Below are positions 44,765-56,337 of a stretch of 64,000 nt of DNA, piece after piece. A model generated the notes under the pieces. It saw only the letters and a list, made by a program, of their open reading frames with translations. It had not been told where the DNA came from and ran no database searches. This DNA is from Clarkia xantiana subsp. parviflora (lineage: Eukaryota; Streptophyta; Magnoliopsida; Myrtales; Onagraceae), in contig JAPTYO010000005.1 of assembly GCA_036873135.1 (NCBI GenBank), positions 7,976,166-8,040,165 of the forward strand, written 5' to 3'. A program made the translations under genes and the position numbers. Numbering within the stretch: the stretch's first letter is position 1; each line of letters opens with the position of its first letter.

Positions 44765-46333
44765 ATGAAGGACCTGTTCATGCAGCTGGGATCAGCCATA
44801 GCTGGTCTGATGGTGATGATCACTCTCTTTCGCGACCATTTCCCGCCCAATGTTCGACACTACCTCGAAAGACACACCCACAAGCTTGCCCGACTTGTCT
44901 ACCCTTACGTCGAGATCGTCTTCCCCGAATTCACCGGCGAGAGGCTCAAACGAAGCGATGTCTTCACCTCAATCCAGAACTACCTCACCGCCAACGCCAC
45001 GAACCGAGCCAAGCGCCTCAAAGCAGACATCCTCAAAGACAGCCAGTCGTTGATCCTTAGCATGGACGACAATGAAGAGGTCACCGACATGTTTCGTGGC
45101 GTCAAGCTTTGGTGGACTTCCAACAAGACAACTCCTCGTAACATGTCGTTTTCGTTCTTCCCGACATCGGAGGAACGGAGATTCTACAAGCTCACTTTTC
45201 ATAAACGCCACCGCGATTTGATCACCGAGGAGTATATAAAGCATATACTTAATCAAGGGAAGGCGATCGAGTCCAAGAACCGGCAGAGGAAGCTCTACAT
45301 GAATAATCCTAGCGAGAGTTGGTACGGTTACAAGCGGAGCAAGTGGAGCCACGTGACGTTCGAGCACCCTGCGACTTTCGAAACCCTAGCGATGGATCCG
45401 AAGAAGAAGGAGGATATCATGAAGGATTTGAAGAAGTTCGGTGATGGGAAGGAGTATTACGCAAAGGTCGGGAAAGCTTGGAAGCGAGGGTATCTGTTGT
45501 TCGGGCCGCCTGGGACCGGGAAATCGACGATGGTGGCGGCCATGGCGAATTTCATGAACTACGATATTTACGACTTGGAGTTAACTGCGGTGAAGGATAA
45601 CACGGAGTTGAAGAAGCTTCTGGTCGATACATCGAGCAAGTCGATTATCGTGATCGAGGACATTGATTGCTCGCTCGATCTGACGGGTCAGAGAAAAAAG
45701 AAAGATACCAATGATGACGACGAAGACGATGATGACAACGAAATGGATCCTGCGAAGAAGAAGGCGAAGAAGGACGAGAAGAAACCGAGCAAGGTGACTT
45801 TATCGGGTCTATTGAACTTCATCGATGGGATTTGGTCGTCTTGCGGAGGAGAAAGAATCATCATTTTTACGACAAACTACATCGATAAGCTAGACCCGGC
45901 TCTGATCCGACGAGGAAGGATGGACAAGCATATAGAGATGTCCTACTGCGGATTTGAAGCGTTTAAGGTTCTTGCAAACAATTACTTGGACATCAAGTCA
46001 CATTGCTTGTACCCTAAGATCGAGCAACTGTTGGGGGAGACCAATATGATTCCGGCCGATGTTGTGGAAAACTTGATGTTCAAGTCTGAAGAGGAAGATG
46101 TTGAGATTTGCTTGAGCAACTTGATTGGAGCTCTGGAGGCGGCAAAGGAGGAGGAGGATGCAAGAAAGAAGGCTGAGGAGGAAGCTGAAAAGAAAGCTAA
46201 GGAGGAAGCAGCCAAGAAGCAATCGGATACTAAAGTGAGTAATCAAGAAAAGGAGACTGCAAATTCGGATAATAAACTCAAAGAAAATGGTACCGCGAAT
46301 GGGGAGCTGAAAGATAATGGTGTTACAAACTAG
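44765..46333 (+). CDS. AAA-ATPase, BCS1/ASD-like (intronless)
   Basis: This 522-residue AAA-ATPase belongs to the plant ASD/AATP1/BCS1-like family of mitochondrial or ER membrane ATPases. Residues 8-22 form a hydrophobic anchor (SAIAGLMVMITLF), followed by the AAA-associated N-terminal domain to about residue 125. The linker YKLTFHKRHRDLI leads into the ATPase core. Walker A GPPGTGKST is at 247-255, Walker B IIVIEDIDCS at 294-303, FTTN (sensor 1) at 368-371 and the arginine-finger region RRGRMD at 382-387. An acidic insertion (TNDDDEDDDDNEMD) lies at 315-328, between Walker B and sensor 1. The C-terminal 60 residues are a Lys/Glu-rich coiled-coil-like tail. The first ATG in frame is used and a TATA box is well placed. 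It is a paralogue of the gene at 22781-26550, on the same strand, but without introns. Substrate unknown. Confidence 0.96.
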   Translation: MKDLFMQLGSAIAGLMVMITLFRDHFPPNVRHYLERHTHKLARLVYPYVEIVFPEFTGERLKRSDVFTSIQNYLTANATNRAKRLKADILKDSQSLILSMDDNEEVTDMFRGVKLWWTSNKTTPRNMSFSFFPTSEERRFYKLTFHKRHRDLITEEYIKHILNQGKAIESKNRQRKLYMNNPSESWYGYKRSKWSHVTFEHPATFETLAMDPKKKEDIMKDLKKFGDGKEYYAKVGKAWKRGYLLFGPPGTGKSTMVAAMANFMNYDIYDLELTAVKDNTELKKLLVDTSSKSIIVIEDIDCSLDLTGQRKKKDTNDDDEDDDDNEMDPAKKKAKKDEKKPSKVTLSGLLNFIDGIWSSCGGERIIIFTTNYIDKLDPALIRRGRMDKHIEMSYCGFEAFKVLANNYLDIKSHCLYPKIEQLLGETNMIPADVVENLMFKSEEEDVEICLSNLIGALEAAKEEEDARKKAEEEAEKKAKEEAAKKQSDTKVSNQEKETANSDNKLKENGTANGELKDNGVTN

Positions 46334-48487
46334 CTTAATTAGTTGGAATGGTCGATGAATAAGTAGTCGATAAACCTTGTAATATCTAGCTAAAAAAATT
46401 CAGGTGAAGGTTGTTGATGATTTAATTAGTTAGTTCATCTAATGTATGTGTTAATCATGAAGGAAATTTGCCATTCATCCTCTAGTTTTTGTACGCGGCG
46501 TGATTTCTTCGTCCGCAAGTTATGTACTTTAATGTGCGATGCTTTACTCGGTAAGAAAAGCATTACAGAAGAGGAAACAGAGTACTAGAAACTTGAGCAA
46601 CAAGAAAACATACAAAGTAAGACCAATCCCAAAGTAATATGGTAAAAACTGATCACACAAGTAGTGACTGAGATAGTGGGGTTTAAAGCAATAGGTTTAG
46701 GAATGGGGAAAAAATTATGGCTAGAACTTTATCCATAACATGCTGATGCTGTATCGGCCTAATAATTAATTTAGGCATGCAATAAATATACTATATGTAA
46801 AATATAGTGACAAACGTAATCCCATTATAGAATAATTCTAGTGAGATCCTAAGTTTATTTCTGAAAAAAAATATATCTTGAACTCCATTATTTTGGTTTA
46901 AGATCCACATTATTTTATGTGAGGTATTAAGACCCTCGTTATTTTGTGTGAAATACTAAAAGCTTCATTATTATTTTGTAAGACCTCTTTATTATTTTGT
47001 AACACTATCATTCAATCCATTGGGAAGAAGGTTCATCAAATTTAAATTTGGGGGCTTTTGACTTATGTAGTATGTTTATAAGTTTTATTACTCATCTCTC
47101 ATTTGCTGGATTATAAATTGTAGTTATTCTAATCTAATGAACTTCATGAGAAGGTCCAATAAGTATAAGTATATAAACCGTACAATATTTTTGAAAAATA
47201 TGGTTTTTAGTACCAATATGTTTTAAAATGTACAACTTGTTTCAAAACAGTGGTAATTGACACTAATTTAAATCACCCGTCCAAATTTGTCGTCAAATAC
47301 ATTTTAAACTTCCAAAATTAACCAAATAATTTTCTAAATATTAAAATCAAGACATAATAATGTATACAAGTGTTATATAGTGTCTTGACTCAACTCAACT
47401 GATCAACAACCGTATATGTCCGAACTGACTCAATGATAACATATAAAATGCTTAGTTGTGATAGTTTACTACTTAATTAATATTATTTATTGAAATGTAT
47501 TTAACGACAATTTAAATAAATAATCGAAAAAAGTACTAATTATTATCATTTTGCAATATATATTTTTTACGCAAATTTTCCTAAAGAAAAATATTAATTC
47601 TTCGCAAAAAAAGTATTTTTTTCATACCGTACCCTCATGAATCCGCCAATGCATGTATTTCCTTTTTGATAGGGCCCCTAGGACCACTCGATGAATCTAT
47701 CATAACGTAAGGATGTCATGAATGCATGAATTGAATTCCGAAAAGTATTTAAATTAATATTTAAAATGGCTAAATTATGATGCAAATAAAAACTATATAA
47801 AAACTATGAGTTTCATTGTGCTAATTAAAAAATTTAGTAAATTAAGGATATTTTCAACATTTTGGAAAGTTTATGATGTTTTTCATTAAGTATTTTGTCA
47901 TTAATTGACACTATAGTATAATGTCTTCGTCAACAAATATATATACTCTTTTCATGGAACCTCTTGCAAAAGCCAAAAGACACATGCATGTATGTGGCTG
48001 GGGAGACTTTTCAGTAGCTAGCAATAGCATGCGTCAAATTAAACTAATAATGTGCATTATTATTGACTTGTTCAGTGCGCCATGATGTCAGCTTCATAGC
48101 GTCATCCGTTCCTCGCTAAGCCTAAACAACGAATGTCGCATTCAAAATAAGGTTGGAAGATAACCATAATAATAAGATATTAAATCTAAACTTAGATGAC
48201 CAAAATGCCATATGAATATTATCAATTTTTTTTTTTTTTTCCCGCGGGGTAATACTAAGGGGCCCTCATCAACTTTAAATTAATTAAATGCGATATTGTA
48301 TTGCTATTAATAGATATATAGTGTGTTAACCATATATATATATATATATATTAAAGATCACGGATTTTAGTTCAACTTTTTAAATTTAACTCATTTTTTA
48401 TTTTATTAAAATGAGTTTGCTCATATATATGTAGGAAAATTCAAACTCATACTCAACATTTACAAGGATCACCTGCAGATCTATGCA
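46334..48487. other. intergenic AT-rich DNA
   Basis: Holds the 3' flank of AAA-ATPase gene 2. At 46890-47000 there are short degenerate tandem words (ATTATTTTGTGTGA). An (AT)n run lies at about 48333-48352. No gene was recognised. Confidence 0.35.
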
Positions 48488-48689
48488 CACTAAAAGAAAA
48501 ATGGATTGTTGCGACTTTAAAATTGATTTGTCGCGACGCTAAATTGTGTAGTTATGAAGCTAACGACGCTTGTCGTGACGCAAATTGATATGTCGTTTCT
48601 GATCACCGTCGCAACAAACTTTGCGATGCTTTGAAGCAGTGTTGTTAAACTCTTACAAAAGACGATGCTTGTTTGCGTCATTACTGAAT

Positions 48690-48965
48690 CTCGATTACAA
48701 CGCTTAGAAGCGTCGCCACATGATGTTGACATCAACGCTTAAAAGCGTCACCATGTGATGCAGACTGCAACGCTCAGTAGCGTCGCTACATGATGCAGAC
48801 TGCAACGCTCAGAAGCGTCGTCACGTGATGCAGACTGCAACGCTCATAAGCGTCGCCACATGATGCAAATTGCAACGATTAGAAGCGTCGCCACATAATG
48901 CAAATTGCTACGATTAGAAGCGTCGCAACATGATGCAGATTGCGACTCTTAGAAGTGTCGTAGTG
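48690..48965. repeat. CACTA subterminal 35-bp tandem repeats
   Basis: About seven to eight copies of a 35-bp unit of the type ACGCTCAGAAGCGTCGCCACATGATGCAGACTGCA. Each contains the small inverted repeat CGCT/AGCG. Subterminal repeats of this kind are the binding sites of CACTA-encoded proteins in known elements. Less regular copies occur back to about 48515. Confidence 0.85.
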
Positions 48966-49847
48966 TATTTTAAGCCGACAAAAAAAAATCGTCGCATTGA
49001 TATTTAATATCAATATAACAAAGCGTCATTGATATGATAAATAATACACTTTTTGCATTTACGATTAACATAAACTACAATATTAAAACCCTTAATAATA
49101 ACATAAGAAACTTATATTTGTTTCAACTTATGAGAATAAAAGTATATCATTCAATCTTTAAACATTAACTAGCTTAACATACTAAACATAGTATTTCAAC
49201 ATAAAAGAACCATTATACGATCAAGATTTAAGTGCAAATTCTTTATTTCCTCAAATTCTCCAAACGCGTTCTGCAGATCATCTTCCTGTGCCTCCTCATG
49301 AACTCCCGTAACAAGAATAATCCATCCTTCAGTGGCTGCATTACATATAAAAGAAGAATTAAGCAGGGACATTATCAAAAGAAGCATTGGCTCGGAATTA
49401 AACCAATTGCACATGATATTGACCGTATCAACTTTTAGATCCTAAAAATTAAAACACGTCATAAATATTTTTTTAGGGTAGGGATTAGATTATGTACCAA
49501 ACTCCACAGTCCTCATCCTTCAAAGAGAACTACTATTCAAATTGTTCACAACTGTTCTGCATATGGCAACTTCACCATGTATTCAACATGAACACATTCC
49601 AATTGGTAATATTCATCCTAAAGCAACCATCATCTTCTAGCATCGTTGTGTTGCCTTACACCTAGAGCATTATCCAGCTCCGATGTACTTGAAATTCAGA
49701 TTTCAATTTCACAAGGGACTGTTTTTTCTGTCAGGTCCAGAGGCTTAAGCTATTAAATTCACAATCGTTGTGTACCTCTTCATGCATTCTTTTCAATTTC
49801 TGTGCAATGACATATCTGCTGCAATATAATATAATAAGCCAAGAACA

Positions 49848-50462
49848 TCAATAATCGAAATGATAAGGGAAAGTTGCCACCATTTGCAAAATCACAAAAA
49901 ACATACAATAAGCTAAGAACATCGGTAATCGAAATGATAAGGGAAAGTTACCACCATTTGCAAAATCACAAAAAGAAAATGAGAATAGTTTGAGGTCTAA
50001 CCTGTATGTAATCCTCCCATGGAAAAAAAACACTAAATGAATCTCTGCTCGTGCATCCTCTAAAACCTTCTCATGAGCAACTCGACTCTCCTCTCTAGAA
50101 ATTCGAGCCTCCTCTCGAGCCAAGCGAGCCTCCTCTCGAGCCAAGCGAGCTTCCTCTTCATTTCGAGTCATGAGAGCCGTCATTTCATTCATCAATGTCT
50201 CACACTCTTTGATTTTTGCCTGATAGTCTCGAATTATAGACTCATAACGCTCCTCAACATCATTTCGACTAGAGGAGCCTCCAAAATAATTCAGCTCATT
50301 TAACTCAGAGGAAATTACTCCAGACCCATGCCCTCTTGCTCGACCAGACTTGTCGACACCTACAACCTCATTGTAAACCTCATTCTTCAGTGCTATTTTC
50401 TCGACTTCAGTCATGTTTGGTCTAGAACGCGCACCAACGAGGTCTAAAGCTTCCTCCTGCAA
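49848..50462 (-). pseudogene. Ptta/En/Spm plant transposase-associated fragment
   Basis: The minus-strand frame carries EVVGVDKSGRARGHGSG, a pattern of the plant Ptta/En/Spm (Transposase_24-like) family. A long charged helix follows with three tandem LAREEAR-type heptads, likely coiled coil. From about residue 145 the frame enters AT-rich non-homologous sequence, so the real coding part is about 50462-50030. It is a remnant of the second CACTA product, not the catalytic transposase. Confidence 0.65.
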
Positions 50463-50808
50463 AGAAAGAACAAACTATGATTGAAATGTAAAAATAAAAT
50501 CAAGCATTTGAGCAATATCTGAGCATTATATGAGCATCTAAGCATCATCTGACTCTTATACATGTCATATAAGAGTATCCGACATTGAAGTAGTCGATGA
50601 ACAGGTTAGCTAAATTCTTATATCTGAATATTTTGGTATTCATTCTCTAGAGTCTACTTAAAGATCCAATTTGTGCTGCTTGTTTCCAAATGGTTAAAGG
50701 AATTGAAAGCATTGAACCTAAGCACGAGAAGTAAGTAGAAGCTCTAAAGAATTATCTAACCACGCCTTTTTCTTAGAAGTGTCACCTAAAACACATTTTC
50801 TTGTAGTG

Positions 50809-51409
50809 CGCATGTTTGTGTCATAACTTGTGATGGATATATATCTAAAACTATCATAAAAGATGCACTATGACTCGTAATGGATAACTAACTAAAACTA
50901 TTATAAAGGTGCACTCACTTATCACTTGAAAGAAACGTGACTTTATCAAAAGACCTTCTTAAATGAACTAAAGTATCGTATCTACCACATTCTCAAAGAT
51001 AAGTATTATACTTCCCATTTGATTGAAAGAGAGAGAGGCATCACTTCTCCTCCCCAGTAGGAGAAGGAGCGTAACATCTCTTCCCCTTTCCCAAGGAGGA
51101 ATGCACCACATCTCCTTCCCTCCCCGAGGAGATGCACTCTCTCTCGTGGTAAAACACTACTGGAAATCAGTGTTATCAAGACTGGACTGGACCGATGGTC
51201 AGACCGGGTTTGAATTGAAACTGTTGCCTTCAACAGTTCGGTTCAAACAAAAGTTGGGGATGTAAGCGAATCAGATTCGACATCCTGGTTTTCGGTGAAT
51301 CACCGATTTTGAGCGGAAATGGCAGTCCTCCGATTCATCGGTTTAACTTTTTTCCAGAAAAAATAAATTCAAATTTGAAATTGAAAACCCTAATTCCAAG
51401 TACGGAGTC
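50809..51409. other. unassigned flank of gypsy insertion
   Basis: AT-rich sequence up to 51000, then a purine/pyrimidine-rich stretch with GGAGGAATGC words and a GAACCGGT-like patch. No gene was recognised. The gypsy inserted at ACAAC (51410-51414), and the flanking DNA continues at 62255. Confidence 0.35.
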
Positions 51410-51414
51410 ACAAC

Positions 51415-52024
51415 TGATGGGTTTCGATATAGTCGTTAGGCCCATTAACGACGAGTAAACGGTGAAGTAGGCCCACTGGGCTCCAAAAGAGGCCTAGAGG
51501 ACCAATATGAGGGGTCCCGATAAGGTCGGTCCCGACATATGAGCTGGAAGGCCCCGATGTTGAATCCCTGAGGATGTTGGCCCTGTCCCGATGACGAGGG
51601 GCCCCGAGCGGTGACCAAAGGAGATAACTCTGGAGTCCCCGACATCCGTCGGGACTTGCCACCAGAGGATGAGGCCGAGAAACACACCCACTATCATCGT
51701 AGTGGGGAAGTGGCCTGAAAAGACGGAACGTGGGCAAGTGGCCGAGATAAATGGAACGTGGGCTAACTGCCCCTGACAGTTATCTCAATAGGTAACTGGG
51801 GTAATTCCTCCCCTATATAAAGGAAGGAATTACCTCAGGACTGACATTCATAGACTCATACACTGATACTTTCATACATACTTGCCTACATCAAGATACT
51901 CATTTAAGCATCGGAGAGGGATTCTGGGTCACCGCCCGGTCTATCCCTTTTTGCAGGATTACTTGGAGCAAAGGAGTTCAGACTTCCGTCAAGAACGTGC
52001 CGGAGTTCCAACCGTGATCCAACA
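51415..52024 (+). repeat. 5' LTR of gypsy
   Basis: TGATGGGTTTCG to GTGATCCAACA, 610 bp. A TATA box CCCTATATAAAGG lies at about 51811-51823, so the R region probably starts near 51845. Confidence 0.95.
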
Positions 52025-52025
52025 T

Positions 52026-52043
52026 TGGCGCCGTTTGTGGGAA
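52026..52043 (+). other. primer binding site
   Basis: TGGCGCCGTTTGTGGGAA begins one base inside the 5' LTR. TGGCGCC primer sites are standard in plant gypsy elements. I do not assign the tRNA with certainty. Confidence 0.85.
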
Positions 52044-52078
52044 TCTAACAAAAAGCAAAGATAGTTTCTACCCGATCG

Positions 52079-53916
52079 ATGGCTGCAAGCAGAAGAAGAA
52101 ACAAGGACAATCCGGCGGTTCCCGCCATCCTGCTGGAACTCTGAATTCGGGGCTTCCGGAGCGCAATGTTGATCGGAATGATCCTCCGCCTGCTGGTTCC
52201 CAAACAGGGGGGCATCATGACGATCACGAGGATTCCGTTTGGGACTCATTGCAGGACAGGGAGGAGATCCCGAGGAAGGACCAGGACGCTCCTTTAAAGG
52301 TGGACGCCATGCCGGCATTTCTGGAGACCATGGAGGCTCTCCTGGACCGAAGGGAGGCTGCCAAGAAGGAGGAAGAGTTGTCTCCGCCTCCGCCGAGGGA
52401 GGATCGGAACGGGCAGGAGGCCCAATCCGAGCACCAGGACAAGGGCAAGGAGCCCAATCAGTCGGAGCAGTTCGTGATTGATGGGCCTGGACCGGTGCAG
52501 CATAGGACCATCCCTCTCAATGGTCCTATCACCCCCGACCAGGTGGTGAAGATCGTGAACATCTGTATGGGGGACCAGAAGAAGATGATGTCGGAGCTGA
52601 GGGATCGATCCACTCATCCCTTTGTTCCCTGATTGCTGAACACCATTGTCCCGCCAGGGCTTGGTATCCAGACGATCAAGGAGTATGATGGCGAAGGAGA
52701 TCTAGTTCGCCATGTCCAGAAGCATGTTATGGCTTGTCTAGGCAGAGCCAAGGATGATGATATAGTGTGCGTTCTGTTCCCGGCCACACTTGGTGAGAGG
52801 GCCCTGACGTGGTTCTTCATCCTTCCTCCAGGGTGCATCTCTACCTGGACCCAGATGCATGACCGTTTCATCCAACAGTACCAGGGTCGTCGGCGTCTCC
52901 TGAAAAGCGCGAGGTCCCAGGCTGAGGTGGTACAGAGGCCCGATGAGTCGCTGGCGCATTATTACCAGAGGTACACCGCCAGCGTGGCCGAGATTGATGA
53001 GAAGATGACGAAGGGAGAGACCATCCACACCTTCATTCGGAACCTGACAGCACCATATGGTTCCGACCTGATGCACAGCGTGGTTGAGAAGGCTGTGTGG
53101 AACATGGAGGCGCTACAGAAGAGGGTGAAGCAGCAAATCGACGTGCAGGAGTCGAAGATAGCTGCCGGAGAGCTCGATCCTCCGAAATCAAACAAGGGGA
53201 AGCAGTCGTCCAGGCCATCGGACGATCGCAAGAGGAAGGATAAACCCGAGAGCAGTCGGGGTCGAGGCCGCTCTGATCGGAGGGAAGACAAGCGTCCCTC
53301 GAAGTCGGACAAGCGGGAGGACCGTTACACTCCTCTCATTTGCTCCATGGGTGCTGTGTTGGCGGTGATGGATCGACAAGGTATCGCCAAGTACCCCCCC
53401 CCCCCCCCCCCGAAAAAGGATGGAGAGTTCATGGGAGCCCGCACTGATCGTTATTGTCGTTTCCACCGCGCCAGCGGTCACGACACTAACCACTGTCGGG
53501 AGTTAAAGAGAGAGATTGAGAAGCTGATCCAGAAGGGGAAGCTCAAGGAATTTGTGGCTGGGCGACGGAGCCGATCCCGTTCCCGGTCCCGATCGCGGTC
53601 TCGTTCCCGATCCCGCGATCGGTCCCCGAAGAAGAAGGAACCCTCGGCCAAGGAGTCTTCCGATACCCGCAAGGAGAAGCGGGGGACTATTAATGTGATC
53701 CATGGGGGATTTGCTGCAGGAGGTGATACCACGGCATCTCGAGAGGTCTATGCTTCTCGAATTCCTGTTGCTGTGGTGCTGGGCAAGAGGGCCCGATCTT
53801 GGACCCCGAAGGAAGAGATGGTGATTTCCTTTTCAGCGGAGGACCTGATAGGTGTGGAGACCCCGCACGATGATGCTTTGGTCGTGACCCTGAACGTCGA
53901 TGGGTACGAGATGAAG
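52079..53916 (+). pseudogene. gypsy gag
   Basis: The main frame (52150-53916) encodes the nucleocapsid precursor. A candidate ATG at 52079 is one base out of phase with it, so a small indel lies near 52100. Residues rich in Glu/Lys precede the conserved retrotran_gag domain (about 52660-53130) with GERALTWFFILPPG, FIQQYQGRRRL and RNLTAPYG. A knuckle-like YCRFHRASGHDTNHC follows at about 53452-53496, then an Arg-Ser dipeptide tract at 53562-53628 and an INVIHGGFAAGG segment. A TGA at 52630-52632 replaces what is probably an Arg codon. An 18-base C run encodes six prolines at 53394-53411. Confidence 0.85.
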
Positions 53917-54627
53917 TGAATCTTGATTGATGGAGGGAGCTCCTCCGACATTTTGTTCATGGATGCGCTGGAGGCCATGGGAAAAACCAAGAAGGATCTG
54001 AAGCATGTGGACTTCCCGATGGTCGGATTTTCTGGCTCTACCTCTTACCCGGTGGGGATGATTACCTTACCGGTTGAGTTCGGTAGTGGTTGGAAGTCGG
54101 AGAAAAAGGACGTGGAGTTCGTGGTGGTCGAGTCTGCGGGGACTTACAATGCAATTATCGGGAGGACCACCATCAACCCGATGGGAGCAATTGCCTCAAC
54201 TTTCCATCAGAAGATGAAGTTTCTGACCGACTACGGAGTCGGGGAGGTCAAGGGCGATCAGGTAGCCTCCAGGAAGTGCTATGTCAATGCCACTCAAAGG
54301 AAGAATCGGGAGGCTATGACTATTTTCCAGACTGATGCTGATCCCAGAGAGGAGTATGGGCGCCCCGTCCCGATGGAGGATCTGAAGGAGGTCGAGGTCG
54401 ATGGACCTCAGAGGAAGGTGAAGATCGGGTCCGCTCTGTCTGAGGAGAGTGCCCAAGAGCTGATTGATTTGTTGAAGGAGTTCAAGGAGCTGTTCACCTG
54501 GTCCCCGAGTGACATGCCAGGAATCAGCCCCGATGTGATCACTCATGAGCTGAAGACTGACCCCGCGATCAAGCCGATTGCACAGAGAAGGCGCCCGATG
54601 GGTGCAGACAAGAAGATCGCGATCTAG
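53917..54627 (+). pseudogene. gypsy protease and start of RT
   Basis: The frame continues gag in phase after a TGA (53917-53919). The protease core is LIDGGSSSDILFMDAL, with Asp-Gly-Gly-Ser in place of the usual Asp-Thr/Ser-Gly. The linker includes the pre-RT FTWSPSDMPGISP block and the typical HELKTDP and QRRRPMGADKK. The frame is stopped by a TAG at 54625-54627, where the family sequence continues. Confidence 0.88.
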
Positions 54628-56337
54628 CAAGAGGTGGGCAGGTTGCTCGATGCTGGATTTATTAAGGAGCTCCAATTCCAGACCTGGGTCGCCAACCCAG
54701 TCCTGGTGAAGAAGAGCAATGGCAAATGGCGGACGTGTGTTGATTTCCGCGACCTGAACAAAGCATGCCCGAAGGATTGTTATCCGCTCCCGAGGATCGA
54801 CCAGCTGGTGGATGCCACATCGGGGCATGAGTTGCTGAGCTTTATGGATGCCTACTCCGGCTACAATCAGATCAAGATGTCCAAGGAGGATGCCCCACAC
54901 ACCGCTTTTTATGCTGATAGTGACATCTATCACTATGATGTCATGCCATTTGGACTGATCAATGCCGGTGCAACTTATCAGAGGATGGTGAACAAGCTGT
55001 TCGGGGATATGTTGGGGAAGACGATGGAGGCCTATGTGGACGATATGCTGGTGAAGTCCCGACAGGCCGAGGATCATGTTCACAACTTGGCCACGACGTT
55101 TGAGCGGATGAGGCATTATCAAGTTCGCTTGAACCCGACCAAGTGTGCCTTTGGAGTGCACTCGGGGAAGTTTTTGGGCTTCATGGTGAGCCAGAGGGGA
55201 ATCGCGGTGAACCCCGAGAAGCTGAAGGCGATCGAGGAGATGAAGTCCCCGACGAACCATCGGGAGGTGCAGGTGCTGAATGGCCGATTGGCCGCGATGA
55301 ATCGCTTCCTGTCTAAGGCAAGCGACCGATCCATGCCGTTCTTTGAAGTGCTGAGGGCCAACAAGAAGTTTGAGTGGACTGCCAAGTGCGAAGAGGCGTT
55401 CCAGGCACTCAAGCAGCACCTCCGCACCCTCCCGCCGTTGGCGAAACCCATTCCAGGCGAGCCACTCTATCTGTATTTGGTTGTTTCTGAATTTGCTGTT
55501 AGCTCTGTCTTAGTGAAGGTCGTAGAGGGTAACCAAGTCCCCGTCTCTTATGTAAGCAAGACATTTGCCAAGTCTGAAATGAATTATCCCGCCGTTGAGA
55601 AGTATCTTTATGCGTTGATTGTTACTGCTCGGAAGCAGAGACCTTACTTCCATGCGCATGAGATTACTGTTTTGACGAATCAGCCCTTGAAACATTTTTT
55701 GAATCGACCTGATGCGTCGGGGAGATTAGTGAAATGGGCAGTCGAGCTTAGTGAGGTCCGCATTCACTTTGCTCCGAGAACGGCTATTAAGGGCCAGGCG
55801 TTGGCGGATTTCATAGCAGAGTCTACAGCTCCCGATCTAGAAGAAGCGGGCCCTGTAGAGGGGGCAACCATGGAGGTCCCGATGGCAGAGCAGCCCGATG
55901 ATGAAGACACTTGGGAGATGTATACCGATGGCTCCTCAAGTTCAGAAGGATCGGGAGCAGGGTTCGTACTGATACCGCCAGGTGGAGGCGAGCCCCTTCG
56001 ATATGCCCTGGCCTTGACGTTTAGGGCCACCAACAACGAAGCTGAATATGAGGCTCTCATCACTGGCCTCAAGATTGCCAAGGGAACGGGAGTTGGTCAC
56101 TTAAAGGTGAAGTGTGATGCTAGCCTGATTGTGAACCAAGTCCAGGGGCGATACGAAGCAAAGAGCCCGATGATGAAAAAGTACCTTCGTGAGGTGCAAA
56201 CCTTGAAGGAGAGTTTCAAGAGCTTCGATATTGAGGCAATCCCGAGGGAGGATAATGTGGAAGCAGATGCCTTGAGCAAGTTCGCCTTGGGGCACCCCTC
56301 GATGAAAGTCGGAAGGTGCACTTCTTGGAGAAGGTGA
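54628..56337 (+). pseudogene. gypsy RT and two RNase H domains
   Basis: The 567-codon frame encodes reverse transcriptase with VKKSNGKWRTCVDFRDLNKACP, FMDAYSGYNQI, MPFGLINAGATYQR and the catalytic YVDDML at about 55036-55053. RNase H follows with YLYLVVSEFAVSSVLV and TNQPLKHFLNRP. After an acidic linker comes the second, archaeal-type RNase H from about 55920 (MYTDGSSSSEGSGAG, FRATNNEAEYEALI, VEADALSKFAL), a hallmark of the Tat lineage. The frame closes at 56337, because a one-base shift near 56300-56320 moves the integrase into another phase. Confidence 0.92.

Larger units (their letters stand above)
48488..50808 (-). mobile_element. deleted CACTA (En/Spm) transposon
   Basis: The element begins CACTAAAAGAAAAATG and ends CATTTTCTTGTAGTG, an imperfect inverted terminal repeat starting with CACTA. 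Next to the left end is a subterminal array of 35-bp repeats. The interior contains a minus-strand frame similar to plant Ptta/En/Spm proteins. At 2.3 kb it is far shorter than autonomous elements, and a DDE transposase is absent. The expected 3-bp duplication is not present (GCA left, CGC right). Confidence 0.75.

Noticed and set aside
48485..50811. A 3-bp target duplication for the CACTA element
   Set aside because: The flanking triplets are GCA and CGC and do not match, so it is not claimed.
52224..53732. Several antisense frames opposite gypsy gag
   Set aside because: They are low-complexity mirrors of the Glu/Lys- and Arg/Ser-rich gag codons, not the antisense gene, which is confined to 58149-60876.
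54196..55419. A 407-codon open frame on the minus strand
   Set aside because: It lies opposite the gypsy protease-RT coding region, has no domain pattern, and is explained by codon bias of the real plus-strand frame.
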